From Acidimicrobiia bacterium (GTDB lineage Bacteria; Actinomycetota; Acidimicrobiia; Acidimicrobiales; SZUA-35), in contig JAOUGG010000288.1 of assembly GCA_029857855.1 (NCBI GenBank), positions 1-5,022 on the forward strand: 5,022 nucleotides of DNA. Direction: 5' to 3'. The position numbers were made by a program, and so were the translations under genes. Under the pieces are notes generated by a model. It searched no databases and was not told the origin of the DNA. It saw nothing but the letters and a program-made list of their open reading frames with translations. Positions 1 through 5,022 of this stretch are shown piece by piece. How positions within the stretch are numbered: the first letter of the stretch is position 1; the number at the start of each line of letters is the position of its first letter.

Positions 1-1
1 C

Positions 2-2641
2 AAGGACAGCTGGCGCGAGCCGGGTGTCGACCACGTTCGATCCCGGATCGCCGAGCTGTCGGCCGACATCGACGCTCATCTCGATCGGCTTCGCCACGAG
101 GTCATCAACCGCTTCACCGTCCTCGTGGCGGCCCACGTGTTGCGGCGGGTCCGGGCCCGGCAGGACAGCGGCCAGCTGTCGTTCCACGACCTTCTTGTGC
201 TGGCCCGGCGGCTGCTTCGAACCGACGAAAGCGCCCGCGGCAGGCTCCATCAGCGCTACACCCGCATTCTGCTCGACGAGTTCCAGGACACGGATCCGAT
301 CCAGATCGAGCTCGCCGTTCTGCTTGCTCATCCCGGGCCGATCGCCGGGCGGCGATGGCAGGACCTGGCACGTGAGCTTCCGGCCGGACGCCTCGTCGTG
401 GTCGGCGATCCGAAGCAGGCCATCTACCGGTTCCGCCGCGCCGATATCGGCGTCTACGCCGAGACCGGCGGGGTGCTCGACACCGACCCGACCAGGCTGA
501 TCACGAACTTCCGCTCCGTCCCGGGCATCGTGGCCTGGGTCAACGAGCTGTTCGGTGAGGTGATGGGCGAGGGCGTCCCCGAGGTCCAGCCCGCCTACAC
601 AGCGCTGGCTCCGGCCCGGCCTGCCCATCCCGACATCGAGGTGCCGGTAACCGTGCTCGGGAAACCGCACGACAAGGCGTTCGGCGTCGGGCTGATCCGG
701 GAGATCGAAGCGGCCGATGTCGCGGCCATCGTGTGTCGGATCATGGAGGACGACTGGCCGGTGCTGTCCGAGTCCGGCGGATCCGGTCCCGACGGCCGCC
801 GACCGAAGGACGGCTGGCGGCCGGCCCAGTTGCGGGACATCGCCGTGTTGATCCCGTCCCGACTGTCATTGCCGGCGCTGGAGTCGGCGTTCACCGCAGC
901 CAACATCCCGTTCCGGCCCGAAACCAACTCGCTGGTGTACGCAACCCAGGAGGTCCGTGACCTCGTCGCCGGCATCCGAGCTGTGGTCGATCCGACCAGT
1001 TCGATCGATGTCGTCGCCGCACTCCGGTCGAATCTGTTCGCCATCACCGATCGGGACCTGCTGGCGTGGAAGCTCGCCGGGCAGGGCTGGGACTACCGGG
1101 CTTCGTGGCCCGCCGATGCGGACGACTCGCCGGTTGCGGAGGCGTACACCTGCCTGCGGGAGTGGCATCGTCGGCGATGGTGGAGCGAACCGGCCGGTCT
1201 GATCGACCGGATGATCCGGGAGCGGCGCCTGCGTGAGCTGGCACTGGCCGAGAGCAGGCCACGTGACCGCTGGCGTCGATACCGGTTTCTCACCGAGCAG
1301 GCCCGGCAGTTCACCGAGGCCCAGGGCGGCGATCTGCAGGACTTCGTCGACTGGGTCGAGATCCAGTCGAGCGACGTGGCCCGGGTGACCGAACCGGTGC
1401 CGCCCGAGCCCGATGACGACGCGGTCAGGGTCCTCACGATCCACGGTGCGAAAGGCCTTGAATTTCCGATCGCCGTGCTGGCCGGCGCCCCAACCCGGGA
1501 GGGGTACAGCCGGGGCGGGCCCCAGGTCCTGTTCACGCCCGAGGGCTGGCCCGAGGTGAAGCTCGGGAAGGACAAGCGCACCAGCGGGTTCGACGTGCGG
1601 GCGTCGGTCGAGGAGATCCTCGATCAGCACGAACGGATCCGGTTGCACTACGTGGCCGCCACCCGGGCCCGGGACCATCTGATCGTGAGCGCCCATCACA
1701 AGGAGGGCATGGCGAGCGTCGGTCGGCGAACCTGGGACGCAGTGCAGGGTCGACCGGAGTTGTGGCGATCGTTCGAGCGTCGGGGCGACGAGCGCTACGA
1801 CACCATCCCGGCCACCCAGCTCCGTTTTGCCGCCGCCGACTATGACGGCGACCTCGGGCGGTGGAAGGCCGACCAGGATCGTGTCGTTTCCTCGGCCACC
1901 GCCGTTCGGGCATGGTCGCCGTCGCGGCTGGCCGAGGCTCACAATGGCGGTGACGGTCCCGACCGGCGGGTTCCGGCCGACCTGATCGTTTTCGACGACG
2001 GTGCGTCGGGCACCGAGCCGGTTCTCGGGGTGGCGGCCGACTACGACGGATCCACGCTGGGCACCGCCGTTCACCATGTGCTCGAACGATTCCCCCTCGA
2101 TCTGGCGCCGGGCGATCCCGGCTGCAGATCGGAGGTGCAGCGACTGGCTGCGCTCTGGTCGGCTCGAACACCGATAAGGCTCGAGCCGGACGAACAGACC
2201 GACACCGACCGGTTGACCGCCGAGGTCGAGACCCGGGTCTGGGCCGCCCTGAACTCGGCCACCTTCGAGCTGGCCCGAAACCATCCGGTGCGGCGAGAGC
2301 TTGCCGTTGGCATACCGACCGGCACCGGAACGATCGAAGGGTTCATCGATCTCTGCATCGACGGTCCCGACGGGCTGGTGGTGATCGACTACAAGACGGA
2401 CCGGGTGGCCGAGGGCGAACTCGACCGGTTCGTCGGGAACTACCGGCTCCAACTGGCGTCCTACGCGCTCATGCTGGAAACGGTGGCGCTGCGACCGGTG
2501 GTCGATTGCCGCTTGCTTCTGTTGCGATCCGACGGGGCGGTCGAGTTGCCACTGCCCGATCTCCAGGCCGCAGTCAGCGACGTGAAGCGTCTCCTCGGCC
2601 TCGCACCCGACGACGATCGGGTGCCCTCCGGCGCCGGCTGA
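2..2641 (+). CDS. RecB/AddA-type UvrD-family helicase with C-terminal PD-(D/E)XK nuclease (5'-truncated)
   Basis: This is an ATP-dependent DNA helicase-nuclease of the exonuclease V beta/AddA class, which resects double-strand-break ends for recombination in the cytoplasm. The frame is open from nt 2, so the 879 visible residues are a C-terminal part; the GTG at 125 is internal. Helicase motifs appear in order: Walker B DEFQDTD (nt 275-295), GDPKQAIYRFR (404-436), NFRS (506-517), HGAKGLEF (1442-1465) and VAATRARDHL (1652-1681). The nuclease follows a linker at SPSRL (about 1916), with GTAVHH (2060-2077), a probable Glu (2297), the metal Asp in GFID (2348), DYK (2387-2395) and QxxxY (2450-2464). 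All expected catalytic residues are present, so it looks active. The Walker A, Q motif and the motifs before the Walker B box lie upstream of the window. A Gly/Arg-rich loop (about nt 755-820) looks like a lineage insertion. AddA, RecB and AdnA cannot be told apart from this part, so no symbol is given. It converges on the DUF2510 gene and overlaps it by 68 bp. Confidence 0.93.
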   Translation, partial: KDSWREPGVDHVRSRIAELSADIDAHLDRLRHEVINRFTVLVAAHVLRRVRARQDSGQLSFHDLLVLARRLLRTDESARGRLHQRYTRILLDEFQDTDPIQIELAVLLAHPGPIAGRRWQDLARELPAGRLVVVGDPKQAIYRFRRADIGVYAETGGVLDTDPTRLITNFRSVPGIVAWVNELFGEVMGEGVPEVQPAYTALAPARPAHPDIEVPVTVLGKPHDKAFGVGLIREIEAADVAAIVCRIMEDDWPVLSESGGSGPDGRRPKDGWRPAQLRDIAVLIPSRLSLPALESAFTAANIPFRPETNSLVYATQEVRDLVAGIRAVVDPTSSIDVVAALRSNLFAITDRDLLAWKLAGQGWDYRASWPADADDSPVAEAYTCLREWHRRRWWSEPAGLIDRMIRERRLRELALAESRPRDRWRRYRFLTEQARQFTEAQGGDLQDFVDWVEIQSSDVARVTEPVPPEPDDDAVRVLTIHGAKGLEFPIAVLAGAPTREGYSRGGPQVLFTPEGWPEVKLGKDKRTSGFDVRASVEEILDQHERIRLHYVAATRARDHLIVSAHHKEGMASVGRRTWDAVQGRPELWRSFERRGDERYDTIPATQLRFAAADYDGDLGRWKADQDRVVSSATAVRAWSPSRLAEAHNGGDGPDRRVPADLIVFDDGASGTEPVLGVAADYDGSTLGTAVHHVLERFPLDLAPGDPGCRSEVQRLAALWSARTPIRLEPDEQTDTDRLTAEVETRVWAALNSATFELARNHPVRRELAVGIPTGTGTIEGFIDLCIDGPDGLVVIDYKTDRVAEGELDRFVGNYRLQLASYALMLETVALRPVVDCRLLLLRSDGAVELPLPDLQAAVSDVKRLLGLAPDDDRVPSGAG

Positions 2642-2888
2642 CGTCAACCGGCACGGGCTTCCCGATCGCCGGGCGGTGTTCCTCGATCGTCCCGTTGACC
2701 GCGGCCGACGGCCCCGAAGGGTTGGCGTCGGAGATGGTGTGGCAGCCGCTGCACGGCTCCGGTCCGTGGTGGGTCACGTGGTCGGTCCACTCGGTGCCGT
2801 CGAAGTAGCGAAGGTGGTGCTGCTCCGCCGGATCCGGAAACCACCCTGCGTATTCGACGACGTCGGCCGGCTGATCGAAGGCCGTCAT
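2574..2888 (-). CDS. Small DUF2510-domain protein with a CXXCH motif and Arg-rich tail
   Basis: This is a 104-residue protein of unknown function. Residues about 13-36 form a DUF2510 module (AGWFPDP, then RYFDGTEWTDH), a short Trp-rich motif common in actinobacterial proteins and often joined to membrane or other domains. Right after it comes C46-S-G-C49-H50, formally a CXXCH motif, then a Pro/Ser/Ala-rich stretch. No signal peptide or membrane segment is visible, so it should be cytoplasmic. The ATG at 2888 was chosen because the in-frame sequence upstream contains TTA and AGA codons and its nearest possible start is a GTG about 130 nt away. There is no purine-rich ribosome binding site before the ATG, so initiation may be leaderless or coupled. 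Residues 84-104 (11 of 21 are Arg) are encoded wholly antisense to the end of the helicase gene, with codon use unlike the body (AGG, CGA, GGA, TCA). The nuclease gene lies 191 nt upstream on the same strand. The domain call is firm; the exact C-terminus and function are not. Confidence 0.72.
   Translation of the reverse strand: MTAFDQPADVVEYAGWFPDPAEQHHLRYFDGTEWTDHVTHHGPEPCSGCHTISDANPSGPSAAVNGTIEEHRPAIGKPVPVDVSRRRRAPDRRRVRGRGDASRR
2603..2652 (+). terminator. Paired stem-loops at the helicase 3' end (candidate terminator)
   Basis: Two inverted repeats lie side by side. The first has perfect 8-bp arms GCACCCGA (2603-2610) and TCGGGTGC (2617-2624) around a 6-nt loop, inside the last helicase codons. 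The second is a 20-bp near-palindrome at 2633-2652, with outer arms GCCGG/CCGGC and the core TGACGTCA, and one mismatched pair; it contains the helicase stop codon. No U-tract follows, so a classical intrinsic terminator is not supported. U-less hairpins are often proposed as terminators in high-GC actinobacteria. Because the DUF2510 gene runs antisense here, the structure could form in both transcripts. Its role is inferred. Confidence 0.35.
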
Positions 2889-2920
2889 GAGACGACGGGT
2901 TGGAGCGGCGGATGATACAT
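2885..2920 (-). other. Possible 11-codon leader ORF overlapping the DUF2510 start (ATGA)
   Basis: An ATG at 2920-2918 opens an 11-residue frame (MYHPPLQPVVS) ending in TGA at 2887-2885. That stop overlaps the DUF2510 start codon in an ATGA arrangement, as in translationally coupled pairs. The main gene lacks a ribosome binding site, which fits re-initiation. Against it, no Shine-Dalgarno sequence precedes this ATG either, the frame is short enough to be chance, and a promoter using the -10 at 2912-2917 would leave it untranscribed. Confidence 0.15.
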
Positions 2921-3045
2921 GTAAGAACCAACCTTCCCCGGTTGAGGACGATGAATCACCCTTTTCCGTCGGCCGTTTCGACGCGATTCTTGAGCACTGC
3001 CGCTGATCCAGCGACTCCACGCCACCGAAACCGCGCTTGGTGAGA
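2889..3045 (-). promoter_or_regulatory. Probable promoter region of the DUF2510 gene
   Basis: This gap between the nuclease 3' hairpins and the DUF2510 start is one of the few AT-richer patches in the window (about 2911-2927 and 2948-2965). On the minus strand TATCAT (2917-2912) fits the actinobacterial TAnnnT -10 pattern and lies about 24 nt before the ATG. No convincing -35 hexamer is visible at the usual spacing. A weak 5-bp inverted repeat, CAACC (2929-2933) and GGTTG (2940-2944), lies just upstream. No gene is visible in this stretch on either strand. The promoter call is inferred from position and composition. Confidence 0.3.
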
Positions 3046-3086
3046 CCGCCGGTTCGGCGGCCGGTTGATCCGCCTGCGGTCAGGCG
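3046..3086 (-). terminator. Tandem stem-loops at the nuclease 3' end (candidate terminator)
   Basis: Two perfect inverted repeats occur in a row. CGCCTG (3071-3076) and CAGGCG (3081-3086) surround a 4-nt loop and include the nuclease stop codon (3082-3080). CCGCCG (3046-3051) and CGGCGG (3055-3060) surround a 3-nt loop just downstream of the stop on the minus strand. Both are GC-only or nearly so and should be stable in RNA. No U-tract follows, so this would be a U-less terminator or a 3'-end stabiliser rather than a classical intrinsic terminator. Confidence 0.45.
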
Positions 3087-3904
3087 ACGAGGGCGGCCGA
3101 AGGGGCATGAGCCGGCAACCGGCCGGCCTCGGCCCGTGCCACCAACTCGGCTCGACCCTCGGGGCACTGTTCGACGAACGGACACCAGCCGCAGAGTACC
3201 GACGGGCGGGGTTCGAACTCGTCGCTGCCGCATGCCCGGTCGATCTCGACCCAGGCCTCGGTGAGCATTGCCAGTGCGTTGTCGATCCTGGCCTGGGTGA
3301 CCCGGATGTCGAGGATGCGCTGGCCGAGATAGAGCAGCCGGGCCCGGCTGGGCTGTTTGCCGGTCTCGGATTGTAGGGCGGCGGCGTAGAGCATCACCTG
3401 CTGGATCTTGTCGTGGCGCCAGCGGTAGCCGGGCAGCGTGCCGGACTTGTAGTCGCTGACGACGAGATCCTGGCCGATACGGTCGACCCGGTCGATGATG
3501 CCGACGAACGGCACCGAGCCGAGCTCGACCTGCAACTTCTGCTCGGTGGACACGACCTCCACGGTGGCCGGGTCCTCGATCTCCCACAGACCGGCGATGG
3601 CCAGCCAGGCCTGCCACCGGAAGGCTCTGGCCCCGTCGGCGTCGAGTTCCAGATGCGCGTAGTCCTCCGTGGCGGCGAACTCGTCCCAAGCGGTGCGGGC
3701 CAGTTCCTTGGCCGCCTCGACGGTTCGGGCCCGCGGCTCGTCCTGGCAGAGGAGTTCGAGCACACGGTGGGCGAAGGTGCCGACGAGCGCCGCCCGCCCG
3801 GAGGGGTCAGGGAGTCGGTCGAGGTACTTGAACCGCCAGCGCCGGGGACAGCTCACGAACGCGGCCGCGGAGGAGGGAGAGAGATAGGGAGGCTTGTCGG
3901 CCAT
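3080..3904 (-). CDS. Stand-alone RecB-family PD-(D/E)XK nuclease with Fe-S cysteine signature
   Basis: This 274-residue protein is a single nuclease domain of the RecB-family exonuclease group (COG2887-like, AddB C-terminal/Cas4-like fold). It begins with SPSSAAAF and a first cysteine (C19, SCPRRWRFKYLDRL), as usual for this family. The catalytic series follows: H46 in GTFAH, E121 in STEQK, D138 in GIIDRVD, D151-Y-K153, and Q169xxxY173. Three more cysteines lie near the C-terminus, C238-x2-C241-x5-C247 (LCGWCPFVEQC). One distant N-terminal plus three clustered C-terminal cysteines is the arrangement that binds a [4Fe-4S] cluster in AddB and Cas4 nucleases. It should therefore be a metal-dependent cytoplasmic DNase. 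The ATG at 3904 is preferred over in-frame starts at 3913 and 4021 because AGGA lies 8 nt before it and the upstream extension runs through two hairpins. No helicase domain is present. Stand-alone actinobacterial homologues of similar size exist (from memory). Cas4 proper is unlikely because there are no cas genes or CRISPR repeats here. Confidence 0.9.
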   Translation of the reverse strand: MADKPPYLSPSSAAAFVSCPRRWRFKYLDRLPDPSGRAALVGTFAHRVLELLCQDEPRARTVEAAKELARTAWDEFAATEDYAHLELDADGARAFRWQAWLAIAGLWEIEDPATVEVVSTEQKLQVELGSVPFVGIIDRVDRIGQDLVVSDYKSGTLPGYRWRHDKIQQVMLYAAALQSETGKQPSRARLLYLGQRILDIRVTQARIDNALAMLTEAWVEIDRACGSDEFEPRPSVLCGWCPFVEQCPEGRAELVARAEAGRLPAHAPSAALVA

Positions 3905-3912
3905 CACGTCCA

Positions 3913-3916
3913 TCCT
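3913..3916 (-). promoter_or_regulatory. Ribosome binding site deciding the nuclease start
   Basis: On the minus strand AGGA (3916-3913) stands 8 nt before the ATG at 3904-3902, a good Shine-Dalgarno spacing. The alternative ATG at 3913 overlaps this motif and has no site of its own, so the shorter start is favoured. Confidence 0.55.
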
Positions 3917-3953
3917 GGCGGACCGATGTGACACTTTGGCGGATGGTCGGGGT

Positions 3954-4001
3954 GTCTCGCCTCCGGCGAGACCTCGGGTTTCGGCTATCGAGGGCCGAAA
4001 C
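3954..4001 (-). terminator. Two perfect 8-bp stem-loops between the membrane-protein and nuclease genes
   Basis: GTTTCGGC (3978-3985) and GCCGAAAC (3994-4001) form a perfect 8-bp stem with an 8-nt loop, starting 24 nt past the membrane-protein stop. GTCTCGCC (3954-3961) and GGCGAGAC (3965-3972) form a second perfect 8-bp stem with a 3-nt loop, 5 nt further on. The sequence after them on the minus strand is ACCCCGACC, with no U-tract. They probably end or stabilise the membrane-protein transcript and separate it from the nuclease gene; an attenuator-like 5' leader for the nuclease is also possible. The stems are seen directly; the role is inferred. Confidence 0.5.
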
Positions 4002-4024
4002 TCGGCGGGTTCGAGCTTCACCGC

Positions 4025-5022
4025 CTAGAAGCTGCGGCCGGAACCGCGTCGGCGACCGGACCCACCGAAGCTCCGTCCCGAGCCGCGCCGGCCGGAGCTC
4101 CGCGACGACCCACTCGGCCGGAGCACGCCGCCACCGAGGGAACCACTGAGGGAACCGCCCCCGACGGAGCCGGAACGGCGCTGGGTGCGGCGGGTACGGG
4201 GTCGGTTCATCTGACCGAGGACGATGCTGCCCAGGATGCCACCCAGGCCGCCTCCGAACCCGCCACGACCGCGGCCGTAGCCCGCCGGATACGACGTGCG
4301 GGGGGCGGTGGGTCGACGGGCCGTCGTTCCGGGCCCGGGGGCCAGTACCGACTCGTTGCGGCCCAGTGCGGGCTTGTCGTTCTCGGCTCGTCGGAGGGCG
4401 GCTTCCTGCTCGGCCTGCCGGGCTGCTTCGGCCTCCACATCGGCGGGGGAGGGGGGCACCGGGCGCCCGTCGAGTTTGGCCTCTATCATCTCGAACTGCC
4501 ACTCGGCGTGGTCGATGCGATCGTCGAGCGCATCGACCTCCTCGACCGTTTTCGCTCCGTCGATGTCGTGGCTGACGTCCTGGTAGGTGTGGCTGGCCTG
4601 TTCGTAGGCGGTGATCAGCTCCTCATCCTCCGACATCACGACCCGGTCGCCCAGATCGATCACCCGGTCGGCGTTGTCTCGCAGCTGTTCCTTGATCTCG
4701 GCCCGGTCGGCCTCCAACTCCTCCCGCATGGCCTGTGCGGTCTTGCGGCGGCCGCTCCAGCTCCGGAACAGGAGGAAGCCGCCACCGAGTACGAGGATGC
4801 CGAGGAGGATGTTGCCGAGACCGAGGCCACCCGACGATCCGGTCGAGCCGTCGCCCGTCGTTCCGCCCGTTGTGGTCGGGGTGGTGGCCGAGCCGGACGA
4901 TCCGCTGATACCGGCGGCGATGGTCGAGGTGAATGCGTCGAGACCCTCGGCGTCGTTGCCGGTGCTGAAGCCGGACAGTGCGGCGAGGTCGGCCTGCTCG
5001 AGGTTTGACTCGTCGAAACCGG
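4025..5022 (-). CDS. Membrane protein with one TM segment, coiled coil and Gly/Arg/Ser tail, possibly TPM-domain type (5'-truncated)
   Basis: The gene runs off the right edge; 331 C-terminal residues are visible and the frame is open to nt 5020, so the ATG at 4729 is internal. In order from the first visible residue there is an acidic segment (about 1-40), a Ser/Thr/Gly linker (41-65), a hydrophobic transmembrane stretch (about 66-86, GNILLGILVLGGGFLLF), and basic residues (RSWSGRRK). By the positive-inside rule the N-terminal part is outside and the rest cytoplasmic. Next come a charged helix likely to form a coiled coil (about 98-175), an Ala/Glu/Arg helix (about 182-205), a Gly-rich mildly hydrophobic patch (GGLGGILGSIVLGQM), and a low-complexity Arg/Ser/Gly tail ending in a repeated GSGRSF. 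Actinobacterial proteins with an extracellular TPM domain, one TM helix and a Gly/Ser/Arg tail ending in Phe share this plan, but the TPM domain itself would lie off the window, so the family is a guess. Function is unknown. The nuclease gene follows after 120 nt. Confidence 0.75.
   Translation of the reverse strand, partial: GFDESNLEQADLAALSGFSTGNDAEGLDAFTSTIAAGISGSSGSATTPTTTGGTTGDGSTGSSGGLGLGNILLGILVLGGGFLLFRSWSGRRKTAQAMREELEADRAEIKEQLRDNADRVIDLGDRVVMSEDEELITAYEQASHTYQDVSHDIDGAKTVEEVDALDDRIDHAEWQFEMIEAKLDGRPVPPSPADVEAEAARQAEQEAALRRAENDKPALGRNESVLAPGPGTTARRPTAPRTSYPAGYGRGRGGFGGGLGGILGSIVLGQMNRPRTRRTQRRSGSVGGGSLSGSLGGGVLRPSGSSRSSGRRGSGRSFGGSGRRRGSGRSF
4028..4084 (-). repeat. Two copies of a GSGRSF unit, 13 codons apart, at the membrane-protein C-terminus
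   Basis: The residues GSGRSF are encoded at 4084-4067 and again at 4045-4028, directly before the stop. Both are preceded by an Arg-rich S-G-R-R run, giving a 39-nt spacing. The DNA copies have diverged at third positions, so the repeat is conserved at the protein level more than at the DNA level. This suggests selection on the peptide or an old duplication. It is part of a longer low-complexity tail. Confidence 0.6.

Noticed and set aside
125..127. GTG at 125 as the helicase start
   Set aside because: The frame stays open to the window edge with a plausible helicase sequence before it, and the essential Walker A motif must lie upstream.
866..2647. A 593-codon open frame on the minus strand, antisense to the helicase
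   Set aside because: It is a shadow frame typical of high-GC DNA. It has no recognisable domain and lies opposite a gene with a full set of conserved motifs.
2889..3689. Upstream extension of the DUF2510 reading frame across the nuclease gene
   Set aside because: It overlaps the motif-complete nuclease in another frame, passes through the candidate terminator and uses rare codons (TTA, AGA). Only the last 104 codons look real.
3080..3904. Cas4 and a CRISPR-linked system
   Set aside because: The cysteine and nuclease pattern is shared by Cas4, but there is no repeat-spacer array and no other cas gene in the window. A general RecB-family nuclease fits better.
3413..3931. A 172-codon plus-strand open frame over the nuclease gene
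   Set aside because: It is antisense to the nuclease, with composition explained by the complementary codons and no domain of its own.
3905..4021. Longer nuclease start at 4021
   Set aside because: The extra 39 residues run through two perfect stem-loops, match nothing in the family, and a ribosome binding site supports 3904.
4508..5008. A 166-codon plus-strand open frame at the right end
   Set aside because: It is antisense to the membrane-protein gene, whose TM and coiled-coil pattern is the coherent reading.

Overview
This 5-kb window is strongly GC-rich with G/C-biased third codon positions. The DUF2510-type W-F-P-D-P / Y-F-D-G-T-x-W-T module on the minus strand is essentially an actinobacterial signature. 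Together these suggest a chromosomal segment of an actinobacterium, possibly a deep lineage such as Acidimicrobiia; the class is inference. There are no tRNA or rRNA genes, no insertion sequences and no CRISPR array.

Layout. The left half (about 1-2641, plus strand) is the C-terminal part of a large RecB/AddA-type (COG1074-like) DNA helicase-nuclease. Its reading frame is open to the left edge, so the Walker A half lies outside the window. Converging on it from the right are three minus-strand genes. In their own direction they are: a membrane protein truncated by the right edge, with a disordered Gly/Arg/Ser tail (4025 to the edge); a small stand-alone PD-(D/E)XK nuclease with a four-cysteine Fe-S signature (3080-3904); and a 104-residue DUF2510 protein (2574-2888) whose last 21 codons run antisense to the helicase's final codons. 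The gaps are 120 nt (membrane protein to nuclease) and 191 nt (nuclease to DUF2510 gene). Each holds paired stem-loops, so the three need not form one operon.

Function. The helicase-nuclease and the separate Fe-S nuclease both belong to the RecB nuclease superfamily and could act together in double-strand-break end processing, but they are convergent and this link is inferred. The other two genes have no assigned role. The most notable structural points are the paired U-tract-less stem-loops at the helicase, nuclease and membrane-protein gene ends, the Arg-rich protein tail made entirely from the antisense overlap, and a CXXCH motif right after the DUF2510 module. I see no strong evidence for an entirely new system here.
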